This document shows, piece after piece, positions 13,533-14,196 of a stretch of DNA of 14,196 nt. How positions within the stretch are numbered: the stretch's first letter is position 1; every line of letters begins with the position of its first letter. The translations under genes and the position numbers were made by a program. Source of the DNA: a bacterium (GTDB lineage Bacteria; Gemmatimonadota; Glassbacteria; GWA2-58-10). The notes beneath the pieces were generated by a model. That model had not been told where the DNA came from. It saw only the letters and a list, made by a program, of their open reading frames with translations, and made no database searches. Where the stretch lies: assembly GCA_021372515.1 (NCBI GenBank), contig JAJFUG010000089.1, positions 1-14,196 of the forward strand, written 5' to 3'.

Positions 13533-14081
13533 TCAGAGTTCGATCAGAGTGATCTGATGATTGGTGTAGATACAGATGTCCGCGGCGATCTCCAGCGAGC
13601 GCCGCACCACCTCGCCCGCGGGCAGCGCGGAGTGCAGGATCAGGGCTCGTGCTGCGGACAGGGCGTAGGAGCCGCCCGAGCCGATCGCCAGCACCCCGTC
13701 ATCCGGTTCGATCACGTCCCCGTTGCCGCTGATCAGGTAGCTGTGCTCCAGGTCAGCCACGGCGAGCTGGGCCTCCAGGCGGCGCAGATAACGGTCGGTG
13801 CGCCACTCCTTGGCCAGCTCGACCGAGGCGCGCGGCAGGTTGGAGGGAAAATCCTTGAGCTTGGCCTCGAATTTCTCGAACAGGGTGAGGGCATCCGCCA
13901 CCGCGCCGGCGAACCCGGCCAGCACGCGGCCCTCCTGGATGGTGCGCACTTTCTTGGCCCCGGCCTTGATCACCGTGTCCCCGGCCGTGATCTGGCCGTC
14001 CCCGCCCATGGCCACCTTGCCGTCACGCCGCACCGAGAGGATCGTGGTGCCGTGAGTCGAATTATTTCCGCTGTCGATCAT
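13533..14081 (-). CDS. hslV: HslV (ClpQ) threonine protease subunit
   Basis: HslV is the proteasome-like N-terminal-threonine peptidase of the HslVU complex. With the ATG at 14079-14081 the product is 182 residues. An 11-residue propeptide [11 protein letters not shown] precedes [10 protein letters not shown], so Thr12 becomes the catalytic N-terminal Thr after processing. GGDGQ (26-30), AGAKKVR (39-45 region), [19 protein letters not shown] and the late [16 protein letters not shown] segment match the family. A longer frame from a TTG at 14151-14153 is rejected, because it overlaps a candidate -35 box and adds non-family sequence. A GGTG lies a few bases before the chosen ATG. It is first in the hslV-hslU-argF-gcvT run, 24 bases from hslU. 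Confidence 0.95.
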   Translation of the reverse strand: MIDSGNNSTHGTTILSVRRDGKVAMGGDGQITAGDTVIKAGAKKVRTIQEGRVLAGFAGAVADALTLFEKFEAKLKDFPSNLPRASVELAKEWRTDRYLRRLEAQLAVADLEHSYLISGNGDVIEPDDGVLAIGSGGSYALSAARALILHSALPAGEVVRRSLEIAADICIYTNHQITLIEL

Positions 14082-14124
14082 TTCACCGTCCGTAAAAGCC
14101 GTTTGAAATACTTGGGAAAAAATT

Positions 14125-14153
14125 AAGATACAACTTTTCAGGCTTATTTTCAA
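14125..14153 (-). promoter_or_regulatory. Candidate promoter of the hslV-hslU-argF-gcvT run
   Basis: On the minus strand TTGAAA (14148-14153) and TATCTT (14125-14130) are separated by 17 bases, matching 5/6 and 4/6 of the sigma70 consensus, with the -10 about 44 bases before the hslV ATG. The surrounding 14100-14196 is AT-rich relative to the genes. A heat-shock-type promoter was not evident by eye. Confidence 0.4.
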
Positions 14154-14196
14154 TATACTTCCGAGTGTAACGCTGTCAGAAAATTATCTTCTCCGC

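Noticed and set aside
11619-14126. 835-codon open frame on the plus strand antisense to hslVU and argF
   Set aside because: It mirrors the codon pattern of three firmly identified genes, gives no family motifs and reads as His/Leu/Gln/Asp-rich complement sequence. Long antisense frames are expected in GC-rich DNA.

Overview
The window is a GC-rich bacterial chromosome segment (for example 40 G/C of 60 at 12781-12840) interrupted by a clearly AT-rich patch (19 of 60 at 6661-6720; 22 of 60 at 7261-7320). An O-antigen-ligase-like polytopic protein, an exported repeat protein and a lipobox lipoprotein suggest a diderm (Gram-negative-type) cell. GatB implies tRNA-dependent amidation of Gln and/or Asn tRNA. 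I cannot place the organism to phylum; the gene mix looks like an environmental or candidate-phylum lineage, but that is only an impression.

Layout. (1) 1-556, plus strand: C-terminal part of gatB, ending at a perfect-palindrome terminator. (2) 5431-636, minus strand: a three-gene overlapping operon. It encodes an O-antigen ligase/polymerase-like membrane protein with a TPR tail, an exported protein built from about 13 Gly-Asp-Asp repeats with a ~27-residue period, and an exported HEAT-repeat protein. (3) 5616-6569, plus strand: a divergent, unrecognised acidic cytosolic protein. (4) About 6570-8030, minus strand: an AT-rich accessory island with a DUF2188 small protein, a Panacea (DUF4065) antitoxin-like gene and, overlapping it by one base, a PemK/MazF-like putative toxin. 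The antitoxin gene carries a run of nine G near its start. (5) 9634-8036, minus: a DUF4091/GH123-like lipoprotein. (6) 9635-9839: an intergenic region with a twin-hairpin palindromic element and a terminator. (7) 14081-9840, minus: a compact housekeeping run hslV-hslU-argF-gcvT.

How they work together. HslV and HslU form one ATP-dependent protease; argF (arginine synthesis) and gcvT (glycine cleavage/one-carbon metabolism) follow and overlap by four bases. The three-gene operon is best read as cell-surface polymer assembly or display, from the ligase domain and the two exported solenoid proteins; this is inference. The island looks like a horizontally acquired PanAT-type toxin-antitoxin module. 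It and the uncharacterised repeat protein are the parts most worth a second look.
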